From Arenicella sp964578035 (lineage in GTDB: Bacteria > Pseudomonadota > Gammaproteobacteria > Arenicellales > Arenicellaceae), in assembly GCA_964578035.1 (NCBI GenBank), contig CAZOBR010000001.1, forward strand, positions 25,143 through 89,142: a stretch of DNA of 64,000 bases, written 5' to 3'. Below are positions 54,906-64,000 of the stretch, piece after piece; within the stretch, counting starts at the first letter, position 1; each line of letters starts with the position of its first letter. The position numbers were made by a program, and so were the translations under genes. The notes under the pieces were generated by a model. It was not told where the DNA came from and ran no database searches. It saw only the letters and a program-made list of their open reading frames with translations.

Positions 54906-56060
54906 TTATCTTGGTGCTCTTAAGCTCACTTCTTTGTTTTCCGATAACAGCGCAGTCGTAAAAAATGTTCCTGCATTTTCAGCGCGCTTACCACTTCGCA
55001 AGTGCATATCAAAAAATGCCTCGGTTGCAATTCGGGTAAACCATTGTTGTTTTAAACCGTTCATTGCTTCGCCCGGCAAGTCTGGGCAAGGTGGTGGCAC
55101 GACGATATCTTGAAGCACATTCTGCGTATTCGGTAACACCTCACTCCAACGGTCTGGGAGCTCAAGTTTGGTTAATACGCTATCCATAAAGACACAACCT
55201 AGATCATCTGGGTTTGTCATCCAGCGTATCGGGTTGCCAACATTCGCAAAGCCCAAGTGTGAACCTTTATCAAGGCTCAAAAACCAACCTTTTGGATGAC
55301 GCGCCTGCACTTCGACTGCATTGGCTTGCTCAGGCACTACTCGATCTAAGGTTCCAGAGATAAGCAATGAAGCCACATCGCTATTTGCCGCAAAAAAGTT
55401 ATCACTAAACGCCTCTAATGGTGGCGCTAACATCACGGCGGCCTTGATGCGTTTGTCTTGATAGTCAGGATGAAACGACACCAACGCGGTGGTCAATCCG
55501 CCAAGTGATAAACCGTAGGCACCGATTTGTTGACTATCAATGCGCTGGTACAATGAGTGAGCAGAATCATTATTGAATTTAAGTAACTGGTCGATTACCG
55601 CACTCACATCACCCGGTTGGTTGGCAATATCTAATAGCTGCGGTGTACCCGCTGGTGATCGTAAATTGCTTAACGGGAAATCCACGGCAGCGACTATATA
55701 ACCCTTACGAGTAAGATGCTTGGCAATATGACGAGAACCTTTATGGTAACTCCCAAAACCATGACTGAAAACCAGTAGTGGATGCCCCGTTGAATTACCT
55801 TTAGGAAACCATATAGTACCCTTGAGTGTTCTTGAATCCGCACCTTTGAATTTTCCCAAGGCTGGAGTCGCCCTAGTAGTATCTTCAAAGCTAAGTCTCA
55901 TCGAATCAAGTTGATAGTCTGTCTGTTGTAATCGGGCTAGCGACTCAGAACCATCAACGAGTTTTTCAGGTGAATTGATCGCCCATAAAATCACGAAGAT
56001 AGCAATCAAGGCGAGTAGTGCGAGGGTTGCCCATTTGGCGATTTTTTTTAGCATTTTCAT
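54906..56060 (-). CDS. Alpha/beta hydrolase with N-terminal anchor
   Basis: The 384-residue protein has an N-terminal hydrophobic segment (WATLALLALIAIFVILWAI) and then the oxyanion motif VFSHGFGS. The nucleophile elbow is YGLSLGG, an LISGTLDRVVP segment probably holds the catalytic Asp, and GSHLGFANVG holds the His. It resembles dienelactone-hydrolase/PAF-acetylhydrolase-like esterases acting in the periplasm. It follows the lipase genes in the same direction, so a role in lipid breakdown is plausible. Confidence 0.78.
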   Translation of the reverse strand: MKMLKKIAKWATLALLALIAIFVILWAINSPEKLVDGSESLARLQQTDYQLDSMRLSFEDTTRATPALGKFKGADSRTLKGTIWFPKGNSTGHPLLVFSHGFGSYHKGSRHIAKHLTRKGYIVAAVDFPLSNLRSPAGTPQLLDIANQPGDVSAVIDQLLKFNNDSAHSLYQRIDSQQIGAYGLSLGGLTTALVSFHPDYQDKRIKAAVMLAPPLEAFSDNFFAANSDVASLLISGTLDRVVPEQANAVEVQARHPKGWFLSLDKGSHLGFANVGNPIRWMTNPDDLGCVFMDSVLTKLELPDRWSEVLPNTQNVLQDIVVPPPCPDLPGEAMNGLKQQWFTRIATEAFFDMHLRSGKRAENAGTFFTTALLSENKEVSLRAPR

Positions 56061-56113
56061 CGTGTCAGTTTAGCATGTGGTTCTCGCAGATGTTGAGTGC
56101 TAGCGAACATTAG

Positions 56114-57205
56114 TCATTGTGAACTCAAATCGCGCAGGCGTGCTTTTGTTTGGTCTTCTGGTGTGGTGAAATACTCTGTGAGTAGACTTTCATTATTAGA
56201 GGCGTCGCCCGACTGGGTTTTAGCTGTAGCGTAGCGCTGGTATTGCTGCTCAAAATAATTCTGGTTTTGTCGATATGTAAGCAGCTCATCGATATGTTCA
56301 GGGCTTAGGTTTAAATCTTCCAACTCGGTATAAAGTTGTGCATCATCTAAGTCTTGGTTTAACACGGATTGTATCTGCGTTTGCGCCTCATTTTGTTGCG
56401 CAGTCGTTTCAATATTATCTTGCAAGGCTTCCGGCAACTCAGATTGTAGGCGTTCTATTTCTGCGCGTCGTTGATCTAAGCTTAATGACTCATCGGCAGA
56501 TAACTCTAGCGACTTCAGTGTGAACTCTGTATTTGCATCTTCTAAACCGAACAGTGCTTGCGACTCTTGCTCTGTAAACAAACGGCCGCGAACATCGCGC
56601 AATGTTTGCGTTGTTTCTCTTAATACCAACAAGGCATCTTTATCGTTATTGAATTCACCGGTTAATGGCTGATCGCCAATTCGATATTGCTCTTTTAAGT
56701 AGTGCAAATAGCGCTGAAATAGCTCGCTTGCTTGCTCAGCTGCCGCCGTAGGTAATGATTGCTGAATAAGCTCGATAGCTGCTTGAATAGCAGCTTCTGG
56801 GCCGATTTCATCAGAGGCACTTAAAAAGTAATCAAAGTAGTCACGTAGAGCTTGATCGACGATTAAATTTCCATTGGCATCTGTACGAACCGCGCCGTCA
56901 ATTTCAGTTTCGATTAAGGTATTAGCGCCTAAATTGCTGATTAATGATTTCGGTGTTGAGTGAGTTGAGTGAGTTGAGTAACTCTGTTGGTCGGCTACTA
57001 AGGCCTCAACTGTTATAGACGGTTTTGATAAGCGTGCAATTGACTCATTTGCCACAACAAAGTCTGCTGCTTCTTTATGAGCCTGTCCTATTTGAGAGTT
57101 AAAAGCTTTGCTCGTAAACCAAATGAACAAAACCAGCAAACCGAGCAACACAATGCTATAAAGCGCTTTGCTCGGCTTGGTGTTTGACGCCCCAATAGAA
57201 TTCAT
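56114..57205 (-). CDS. lifO: Lipase-specific foldase (lipase chaperone)
   Basis: The 363-residue protein has an N-terminal membrane anchor (SIVLLGLLVLFIWF) and a variable linker with a 9-bp tandem repeat giving STHSTHST. A helical body carries the Lif signature region DYFLSASDEIGPEAAI (family RxxFDYFLSAxGE, here with Arg-Asp-Tyr variation). Lif proteins fold the cognate secreted lipase in the periplasm. The lipase gene lies 44 bases upstream, as expected. Confidence 0.85.
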   Translation of the reverse strand: MNSIGASNTKPSKALYSIVLLGLLVLFIWFTSKAFNSQIGQAHKEAADFVVANESIARLSKPSITVEALVADQQSYSTHSTHSTPKSLISNLGANTLIETEIDGAVRTDANGNLIVDQALRDYFDYFLSASDEIGPEAAIQAAIELIQQSLPTAAAEQASELFQRYLHYLKEQYRIGDQPLTGEFNNDKDALLVLRETTQTLRDVRGRLFTEQESQALFGLEDANTEFTLKSLELSADESLSLDQRRAEIERLQSELPEALQDNIETTAQQNEAQTQIQSVLNQDLDDAQLYTELEDLNLSPEHIDELLTYRQNQNYFEQQYQRYATAKTQSGDASNNESLLTEYFTTPEDQTKARLRDLSSQ

Positions 57206-57249
57206 TGCTTAGTTTGGCTTGCGAGTTTTTGAGGTTCAGCGCCGATTGC

Positions 57250-58176
57250 CTAAAGCCCTTTGCCTTTTAAGCGATTGGCGTGTGCGCGATACAAACTAAC
57301 AGGATTAGTAAAACCACGCAGTCCAAGTAATTGGTTAACTTCGTCTAGGTGGTTCATGTTGTAACGGCTGTAAATCACTCTGCCAAATTTTGATGAGCAT
57401 TCGCTGACCAAGCCATCGTTACGCTCAAAGCCAAACGCAAGACGTGTGATGCCAATTGGCGCATCTGAAATATCAAAAATATTAGTCAGTGGCGATGTGC
57501 CACTCCATGAAAACGCTTTGATGTTAAAACCGTTGATGTTCATGTTTTCGCTAATTGAACGGCAATTACCACTAATACCTTTATTACCTAATGCATTATT
57601 CAAAGCTCTTGTACCTGCTGTGCTCAACGTTTGCGCAGAGGCCAGACCATTCTGCGGTTGATCAGCTCCAGATAAAAAGTTGATAACTTCGCCTGCTGCG
57701 TTAGCAATTGACGATACTAAACTCTGCGGCACACCACTTGGCAATACACCCAGTACAATATCGGCTACTTTTGAACCACCATTAACGCCACCAACAGATG
57801 TGACTGACGCAACCTTTTGCGGAACAATTGATGCAGCCACACGCGCTGTTGGTGAGCCTTGGCTGTGCCCAATTAGGTTAAATTTTTGCTCTGGTAAGCT
57901 CATTAGAAAATCGGCTAACTGCTCACCGCGAGCTTCTGAGGAATTGAACGCTGAAACTGAAGGCACATACACCTTGGCGCCTGAACGACGTAGGTTGTAA
58001 GGCACGTTGTAAAAATAGTCGATCACATTAGCAATGCTGTCGAAGCCTGAAATGCCATGAACTAAAACGATCGGATATTTGGTTTTGGTGTAATTTGCCG
58101 CAGCGCTGGAACTAAAACAGATTGCGCACAGCACGATAAAAAACCTAGCGGTTAAAAAATTAGTCTTTGCAGACAT
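57250..58176 (-). CDS. lipA: Secreted triacylglycerol lipase (family I)
   Basis: The 308-residue lipase has a signal peptide (about residues 1-27), an oxyanion VLVHGISGFDS, the nucleophile motif IGHSQGSP with S105, VTSVGGVNGGSKVAD, and a late His in YNMNHLDEVN. Sequence and the adjacent chaperone gene match Pseudomonas/Burkholderia-type lipases secreted by the type II pathway. AAGGAG precedes the ATG. Expression is probably from the 398-base region upstream. Confidence 0.92.
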   Translation of the reverse strand: MSAKTNFLTARFFIVLCAICFSSSAAANYTKTKYPIVLVHGISGFDSIANVIDYFYNVPYNLRRSGAKVYVPSVSAFNSSEARGEQLADFLMSLPEQKFNLIGHSQGSPTARVAASIVPQKVASVTSVGGVNGGSKVADIVLGVLPSGVPQSLVSSIANAAGEVINFLSGADQPQNGLASAQTLSTAGTRALNNALGNKGISGNCRSISENMNINGFNIKAFSWSGTSPLTNIFDISDAPIGITRLAFGFERNDGLVSECSSKFGRVIYSRYNMNHLDEVNQLLGLRGFTNPVSLYRAHANRLKGKGL

Positions 58177-58574
58177 AGACAGTTCTCCTTAATGTGGTTA
58201 ATAGTTAACTCACAATGCGGCGCTGCCGAGCATTTAATCCTTACACAAGCTTTTTATTGATCCAGCTCTAAACGTATAAGACACACAACAACACTCTCCA
58301 AAGTGAGCCCTCAATGTTGGTTAATACACGTTTAATTTTAGTTTTGTGGTGTGTAAAAATGAGTCCAACAAGGGTTCTGCAAAAGAGATTGAGTGTCCGC
58401 CATTCGGCGTAGAAGAATATTTAAAAACAAACTATCTCTATTTGCACTATTAGAGATAACACCTTAAGAGACATTTTGTCTAGAAAATTTCAATCAAGTC
58501 AGCATATACCTGAGATTCATAAAAATGATAGTCAAAGAAAACTGACGTAAACAACACTCTAGACAAACAATACG
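58177..58574. other. Gene-free region upstream of the lipase
   Basis: This 398-base stretch between argB (transcribed toward it) and lipA probably holds the lipase promoter. I saw no convincing -35/-10 pair, riboswitch, repeat or small gene in it. Confidence 0.5.
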
Positions 58575-59432
58575 TTAGGCAAACAATGTACCGACACCTG
58601 TGTCGGTTAGCACTTCCAGCAGTAAGGCGTGATTAACTCGTCCATCAATAATGTGTGAGGCTTTCACCCCGGAATTCACCGCGTCGATTGCACAATCCAC
58701 TTTTGGCATCATGCCACCTTGAATCGTGCCGTCGTCTTTTAAGTCAGCCACTTGCTTTGCGCTTAAACCGGTTAACAAGTTACCTTGCTTATCTAAAACA
58801 CCGGAGGTGTTGGTCATTAGAATCAATTTTTCGGCTTGTAATTTTGCCGCTAAAGCACTGGCCACAGAGTCCGCATTAATATTATAGGTCGCACCATCGG
58901 CACCCACTCCAATTGGCGCGATTACCGGAATAAAACTCTGTATTTCAAGCGTCTCGACAACACTTGGGTTGACCGCCACCACTTCACCAACATGACCATA
59001 ATCAACATCTGCATTTGCTGAACTGATTTTTTGCGCACGAATCATATCGCCGTCTTTGCCCGTTAAACCCACCGCTTTGCCACCATGTGAGTTAATTAAC
59101 TGTACAATTTCTTTATTAACCAAACCACCCAACACCATTTCAACCACATCCATGGTCTCCGAATCGGTCACACGCAAACCGTCAATGAATTCTGTTTGCT
59201 TACCAACCCGTTCCAAGGTGCCACTAATTTGTGGACCACCGCCGTGGACCACCACTGGATTCATACCCACGAGCTTTAGCAACACCACATCGCGCGCGAA
59301 GCTGGTTTTCAGCGCATCGTCAACCATGGCATTGCCACCGTACTTGATAACGATGGTTTTGCCATGAAAGCGCTGAATATAAGGCAATGCCTCTATTAAA
59401 ATTTCAGCTACGTGTTGGGTGTTATCTGTCAT
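58575..59432 (-). CDS. argB: Acetylglutamate kinase
   Basis: The 285-residue amino acid kinase has IVIKYGGNAM near residue 26, VVVHGGGPQI near 60, GLTGKDGDMI, YNINADSVASALA near 185, and GGMMPKVDCA near 243. These bind N-acetylglutamate and ATP in the second step of arginine synthesis. No other arginine gene is adjacent. Confidence 0.96.
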   Translation of the reverse strand: MTDNTQHVAEILIEALPYIQRFHGKTIVIKYGGNAMVDDALKTSFARDVVLLKLVGMNPVVVHGGGPQISGTLERVGKQTEFIDGLRVTDSETMDVVEMVLGGLVNKEIVQLINSHGGKAVGLTGKDGDMIRAQKISSANADVDYGHVGEVVAVNPSVVETLEIQSFIPVIAPIGVGADGATYNINADSVASALAAKLQAEKLILMTNTSGVLDKQGNLLTGLSAKQVADLKDDGTIQGGMMPKVDCAIDAVNSGVKASHIIDGRVNHALLLEVLTDTGVGTLFA

Positions 59433-59647
59433 CTTGTTATACTAGACATTCGTTTTAGATTGTTTGTGTATTTTTTACCGAGAATCTATTAAAGCCTGAT
59501 AAAAAGAGGAATTATACGCGTTTTAATTAAAGCATCACAACGTTACTGTATAGTACGTTCTCACTATCAACTTAGTAGACACAATGTCTCGCAGAATTTA
59601 ATGTTTTGAACCGTATAAACTAGAATGGATCGTATTAAGTTAAATTG

Positions 59648-61294
59648 ATGTACACAAACAAGCCTCGAATGCACACACATCTAGACCTGAAAAAAAATAA
59701 GCTATTAAAACTCCTTCCGCTGGCCACAGCGGCTTTAGTGTTAAGTGCGTGCACATCCAAAATAGGCGACCTGCCTAAGACGGTTGAGCTGGATCTACCA
59801 AAAACGTTTCAAGCCGGCCAAGAAGATCAAAAAACCGCCAATGAAGCAGAAAGTCCTGATGCTGACGACAATGTCATTGATGTTAAAAATGGCTGGCTAA
59901 ACAATTTTGCTGACGCCGATTTAAACAAACACGTACAAGCGGCTCTTAAAAATAATCCAGATTTATTAGCGTCTGCTTCGCGTTTAAAAATAGCCATTGA
60001 GCAAACGACCATAGCAGGCTCCAGCCTTTGGCCACAAATCAGAGCTGGGCTAAATGACCGAGTAACGGTCAGTGAAGGCGCTGGTGCATCAACTCAACTG
60101 AGTTTAACCAATTTAGACCTCGCAACCGATTTATTAAGTGGCGGTGAAAGCGAGAATGTTACCCGACGAATTCGTACCGTTAGCGCCACACTCGACATAA
60201 GTTGGGAAGCTGACTTATGGGGCAAGCTAACGCAACAGAAGCGTGCTTCTGCTTACAACACGAAAGCTGAAGCAGAGCTCTACCAAGCGGCGGAACTATC
60301 ATTGGTCGCCAATGTGAGTCGCGCTTGGTATAACTTAGTCACCAACAAGCTTCAGGTTGACCTAGCCAAACAACAACTCGAAAGCTTTAAACGAACAGCA
60401 GGACTAATTGATGAAAACTATCAACGCGGTCTACGCTCTGCATTAGATGTTTACTTAAGCCGCGCCGATGTGCAATTTCAAATATCCGCACTGTCAGACG
60501 CACGCTTTAATTATGTGCAATCACTCAGAGCCTTTAAAACTTTATTAGGCGATTATCCTGACACTAACTTGGAGTTTGCTGCCAAATTACCGGAATTAAA
60601 CAATTCTGTGCCAACCGGGTTACCAGCTGAATTGTTAACCCGCCGCCCAGATATTCGCGCCAGCCAATTGCAATACCAAGCTCAAATTGCGAATGCCAAA
60701 GTTGCTTATCGCGAGCGTTATCCTAGTATTAACTTTAGTGGCTCAATTGGTGACAGCCGCGACAGCTTCAATGAGCTATTTGATAGTAATAACATGATCA
60801 TGACGCTGGTCTCTGGTATTACGCACCCAATTTTTGCATCGGGGGCCTTATATGCACAAGCAAACCAAGCGCTGTATCAAGCAGAACAAAGCTATGCAGC
60901 CTTAATGCGAAATACACTCACGGCATTTGAAGAAGTTGAAAATTCTTTATCACGTGAAACGCTATTAAAGCAGCAACATAAAGCGATTAAAGACGCCGTT
61001 GAATTTGCTAAAGGCGGGTTAGACCTAGCACTTGACCGCTACCAATCAGGCATTGAAGACTACACAACCGTTTTACAGTCACAACGGCGGTTGTTTGATT
61101 CAATGCGAACCGAATTGAATATTCGCAATGCGTTACTACAAAACCGTATTGGCATTCATTTATCTTTGGGTGGCGATTTTGCCGCCGTTGATAACACCGG
61201 TGAAACAAATGGAAGCACCGACAAAAAGCCTGCCAAAAACAGTATCGCTGACATTAAAAAATTAGATTTACCCAGTGTGAAAAAAGATGACTGA
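59648..61294 (+). CDS. RND outer-membrane lipoprotein channel (NodT family)
   Basis: The 548-residue protein has a lipoprotein signal (ATAALVLSAC), then the duplicated efflux-channel helices: HVQAALKNNPDLLASASRL, ISWEADLWGKL near residue 190, and the second-half LLTRRPDIRASQLQYQ near 335. It is the outer-membrane part of a tripartite pump. The start is the ATG at 59648, directly after an in-frame TTG; the ribosome-binding site is weak. Its end overlaps the adaptor gene by 8 bases. Confidence 0.9.
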   Translation: MYTNKPRMHTHLDLKKNKLLKLLPLATAALVLSACTSKIGDLPKTVELDLPKTFQAGQEDQKTANEAESPDADDNVIDVKNGWLNNFADADLNKHVQAALKNNPDLLASASRLKIAIEQTTIAGSSLWPQIRAGLNDRVTVSEGAGASTQLSLTNLDLATDLLSGGESENVTRRIRTVSATLDISWEADLWGKLTQQKRASAYNTKAEAELYQAAELSLVANVSRAWYNLVTNKLQVDLAKQQLESFKRTAGLIDENYQRGLRSALDVYLSRADVQFQISALSDARFNYVQSLRAFKTLLGDYPDTNLEFAAKLPELNNSVPTGLPAELLTRRPDIRASQLQYQAQIANAKVAYRERYPSINFSGSIGDSRDSFNELFDSNNMIMTLVSGITHPIFASGALYAQANQALYQAEQSYAALMRNTLTAFEEVENSLSRETLLKQQHKAIKDAVEFAKGGLDLALDRYQSGIEDYTTVLQSQRRLFDSMRTELNIRNALLQNRIGIHLSLGGDFAAVDNTGETNGSTDKKPAKNSIADIKKLDLPSVKKDD

Positions 61295-62837
61295 TCAGTT
61301 TGAGTTTGAACAAGAGTCCAGCAAATCAAGTGGTGCGCTCGATTCTGCACGCAGCTTACTTTATAAAATTCCGCGCAAGGCGCGCATTGTTGGCAGCATT
61401 ATTTTATTTGGTAGCTTCATCATTGTTTTATTAAACGTACTGAAACCAGAAGCTAAAAAACGCCCCGTGCCTGAAACAGTGGTCAGCGTTGAAACCATTC
61501 AAGCCGTACGCTCGACTTACCCAATCGTGGTCAATGCCAATGGCACAGTAGAAGCACAAACGCGCGGTAACTTAGTTGCCCAAGTACGTGGTGAGATTGT
61601 GGCGATTGGTGAAAACTTCAAAACAGGTGGTGCATTCAAAAAAGGCGAGATGCTGGTTCAAGTAGACCGCCGCGACTACCAAGCAGACTTAAGCCAATCA
61701 CTGGCACAGCTGTCACAAGCTGAGGCAGCGTATCGTCAAGAACAAGCGAACGCCAAACAAGCAGCACAAGACTGGAAACGTTTAGGCAATACAAACCCAG
61801 CGCCCGACCTAGTGCTGCGCAAGCCACAGTTAACCGCATCTAAAGCGCAACGTGATTCAGCGCGTGCATCTCACCAAACGGCGCAACTCAATTTAAGCAG
61901 AACAACAATTACCGCTCCATACGATGGCCGAGTGATTAGTCGCGCTGCCGTATTGGGTCAGTATATTGGCATTGGCAACCCAATTGCCGAAGTGTTCGCA
62001 ACCGAAGGCGTAGAGGTTCGTTTACCAATCAGCCAAGATGAGTTTAACCAACTCGGTTTAGATCAATTATCGAACGAGAATGCTGCCAGTAACTTTAGCG
62101 CACTGATCAGTGCCGACATTGGCACAAAAACTTATCAATGGGATGCCAAGATAACACGCAGTGACAGCACCTTTGATGTCAATACGCGACAAATCGATAT
62201 TATTGCCGAAGTAAAAGATCCATTTGGCAAAGAGAGTGGTCGCCCTGCATTGAAAATTGGCCAGTTTGTTAATGCCCGCATTCAAGGGGTTAATGTTGAC
62301 AATGTTTTTGTGATACCAAACAAAAGTATTCGCGAAGGTCGTTATGTGTATCTTGTGCGTGACGAACTTTTGGCCAAGCAAAATATTGATATTTTGTGGC
62401 AAGACGATCAAAACGCGTTAGTGTCGAACGGCTTGTCTGATAACGACCAGGTTGTTACGACTTCATTAAACAGCACTCTTGCTGGTGCACGCGCAAAATT
62501 GGCTAACAAAAATATCGCCGCGCCCGCGTCAAGCCCAGCTATCAAACCCGTTATTGAACCAGCTGTGACAGAAACTGCCGCCACTGATGAAAACGTCAAT
62601 AGCGCGGAAAGCGGCGCTGACAAACCGAGCCTCTTTGATGAGCAAGCACTGGTTGAGCAAGCCCTGAGTGAACCTAACGCCGATAACACTTCTGTGCAAG
62701 AAAGCGCTGTGCGAAAAACTGACTCGGTAATACAAACCATTGCAGAGAACGTTGATGCGAATGCCGCACAACCAGAAAATATTGCAAACGACAAAAACAG
62801 TCAGTTAAAAGAGCCCGATTCTGTACGACAAAACTGA
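61287..62837 (+). CDS. RND periplasmic adaptor with long disordered C-terminal tail
   Basis: The 516-residue adaptor has a cytoplasmic leader, one membrane anchor (IVGSIILFGSFIIVLLNVL, about residues 36-54), lipoyl half motifs (TRGNLVAQVRGEIVAIG and TITAPYDGRVISRA), a coiled-coil hairpin, and beta-barrel domains to about residue 405. The last 110 residues are acidic, Ala/Pro/Ser/Asn-rich and probably disordered, which is not usual for this family. It belongs to the operon with the NodT-type channel and the RND pump. Confidence 0.88.
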   Translation: MTDQFEFEQESSKSSGALDSARSLLYKIPRKARIVGSIILFGSFIIVLLNVLKPEAKKRPVPETVVSVETIQAVRSTYPIVVNANGTVEAQTRGNLVAQVRGEIVAIGENFKTGGAFKKGEMLVQVDRRDYQADLSQSLAQLSQAEAAYRQEQANAKQAAQDWKRLGNTNPAPDLVLRKPQLTASKAQRDSARASHQTAQLNLSRTTITAPYDGRVISRAAVLGQYIGIGNPIAEVFATEGVEVRLPISQDEFNQLGLDQLSNENAASNFSALISADIGTKTYQWDAKITRSDSTFDVNTRQIDIIAEVKDPFGKESGRPALKIGQFVNARIQGVNVDNVFVIPNKSIREGRYVYLVRDELLAKQNIDILWQDDQNALVSNGLSDNDQVVTTSLNSTLAGARAKLANKNIAAPASSPAIKPVIEPAVTETAATDENVNSAESGADKPSLFDEQALVEQALSEPNADNTSVQESAVRKTDSVIQTIAENVDANAAQPENIANDKNSQLKEPDSVRQN

Positions 62838-62843
62838 TTAGCC

Positions 62844-62872
62844 TGACGGCGATCAATGCGATTAAGCCGTCA
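62844..62872. other. Inverted repeat within the second efflux operon
   Basis: TGACGGC (62844-62850) is repeated inverted as GCCGTCA (62866-62872) around a 15-base loop, in the 111-base gap between the adaptor and RND genes. No T-run follows, so it may be an mRNA-stability or attenuation hairpin. Confidence 0.4.
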
Positions 62873-62948
62873 TGATTACAACCATTAATCGCAGACAGCA
62901 AATGTATGCTAAAGCTTAAGTTTTATTGCCAAGCGATCGTAATACGCC

Positions 62949-64000
62949 ATGATTGAGTGGTTCGCACGCAACCCGGTTGCCGCCAACTTGTTGATGTTCA
63001 CCATCATCATCATTGGTGTTTTGTCTGCTGCTCGTTCGATTCCGCTCGAGTTTTTCCCCAGCTATGAAGTACAACGAGTAGATGTAACCACGCAGCTGCG
63101 CGGTGCCACCCCTAAATCGATTGAAGAAGCCGTTACCACCCGAATAGAACAAGCTATTTTTGATTTAGAAGGCGTGATCGAAATCAGTTCGCGTTCTTCT
63201 GAAGGCACTTCCACGGTCTCGGCAAAAATTGACGAGAGCTACGACAAACGCGAACTATTAAACGAAATAAAGCTACGCGTTGACGCGCTCAATAGTCTGC
63301 CCAACGAAGCTGAAAAACCAATTGTTTCTTTGCTTGAAGTAAACCCGCCGGTATTACAGCTTGCGGTTGCCGGTGATACAGACGCAAAACTTTTGCGACA
63401 AACGGCAGACCGTGTGCGTGAAGATCTATTGCGTCTGCCGAGCATTACCTTAGTCGAACTACTGGGTGTAACGAATTACGAAATAAGTATTGAGATTAAG
63501 CCCGCAACATTAGAAAGCTTTGGCCTGACTCTCAATGGCGTATCGAGAGCCGTGCAGCAAGGTTCGCGCGATGTATCAGCAGGCAACATCAAAACCCGCG
63601 ATGGTGATTTGCTGGTACGCACAAACGGCCAGGCCTATACAAAAGATGAGTTCGCAAATATTCCGATCATTACGCGCCCTGGTGCTGACCCAATTTTATT
63701 AGGCGACATAGCAACCATTGTTGATGGCTTTGAACAGCGCCCGTTGGAAACACGTTTTAATGGTGCACCAGCCATTATGATGGACGTTCTACGAACGGGT
63801 GATCAGTCTGCAATTACAATTTCTGACGCAGTACGCGCATACATTAGTGATCACAATGCGCGCGACACCAATGGCATCACCCTAAGCTATTGGGACGATG
63901 AAGCCGATGTTTTAAGAGCACGCCTATCCACACTGGTTAAAAGCGGTGTCTGGGGCGGCTTGTTAGTGCTGATACTGCTGTCATTGTTTTTACGCCCTGC
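62949..64000 (+). CDS. RND efflux permease (N-terminal part; continues past window)
   Basis: From the ATG at 62949 the frame is open to the right edge, giving about 350 residues. It starts IEWFARNPVAANLLM, with a first helix and FFPSYEVQRVDV, as in AcrB-type and similar pumps. The porter region has GATPKSIEEAVTTRIEQ and a later LLGDIATIVDGFEQRPLETR. A second helix (GVWGGLLVLILLSLFL) begins at the edge. It completes the tripartite set with the two upstream genes. The C-terminus cannot be seen. Confidence 0.9.
   Translation, partial: MIEWFARNPVAANLLMFTIIIIGVLSAARSIPLEFFPSYEVQRVDVTTQLRGATPKSIEEAVTTRIEQAIFDLEGVIEISSRSSEGTSTVSAKIDESYDKRELLNEIKLRVDALNSLPNEAEKPIVSLLEVNPPVLQLAVAGDTDAKLLRQTADRVREDLLRLPSITLVELLGVTNYEISIEIKPATLESFGLTLNGVSRAVQQGSRDVSAGNIKTRDGDLLVRTNGQAYTKDEFANIPIITRPGADPILLGDIATIVDGFEQRPLETRFNGAPAIMMDVLRTGDQSAITISDAVRAYISDHNARDTNGITLSYWDDEADVLRARLSTLVKSGVWGGLLVLILLSLFLRP

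Overview
The window looks like draft-assembled chromosome of a heterotrophic, probably marine gammaproteobacterium. The evidence is the gmk-rpoZ-spoT-ridA-recG-ubiA gene order, CreBC, a PanP-type aspartate decarboxylase, a class GN sortase with its dedicated target, and a LipA/Lif lipase pair. Base composition is moderately A+T-rich. No rRNA, tRNA, CRISPR array, intact insertion sequence or prophage was seen. Three 100-N gaps lie inside short tandem-repeat arrays, and two 10-N placeholders lie inside genes (spoT and a PPOX flavoprotein). I did not identify genus or species.

1-11.6 kb: a truncated lysophospholipid transporter/acyltransferase fusion; a FAD oxidoreductase overlapping mnmM (a possible replacement for MnmC in tRNA wobble-uridine modification); a TetR-controlled efflux operon whose RND pump is fused in frame to a TolC-like channel; a copB remnant; a BtuF-like protein without signal peptide; and a HAD phosphatase. 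11.7-24.6 kb: an M48/LysM lipoprotein, a fatty acid hydroxylase, an orphan ParA, a creB-creC-cytochrome b561-FAD oxidoreductase-old yellow enzyme run, and a lipid-type cluster (SDR, membrane/SRPBCC-like protein, acyl desaturase) next to a membrane-bound AraC regulator.

24.6-40.4 kb: a small unknown gene behind a strong sigma-54 promoter match, a GNAT, a cytochrome c' and PPOX pair, the sortase system, the housekeeping block from ubiA to gmk, two SDR-fold proteins and glutathione-dependent formaldehyde dehydrogenase. 40.4-54.7 kb: mostly single metabolic genes (DUF885 peptidase, PanP, hydrolase/SDR, queuosine-related pair, ABC exporter, exported SDR, YciI, metallo-beta-lactamase-fold protein, HAD). 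54.9-64 kb: an alpha/beta hydrolase, lipase chaperone and lipase, argB, and a second tripartite RND efflux operon whose pump runs off the right end.

A recurring theme is short tandem duplication at gene ends and intergenic joints: 20 bp at the creB stop codon, 19 bp from a terminator arm, 22 bp at a hydrolase stop codon, and 13 bp units elsewhere. Inside genes it appears as repeat-derived peptide segments (UbiA N-terminus, an unknown protein's QKK tail, a signal peptide, the lipase chaperone).
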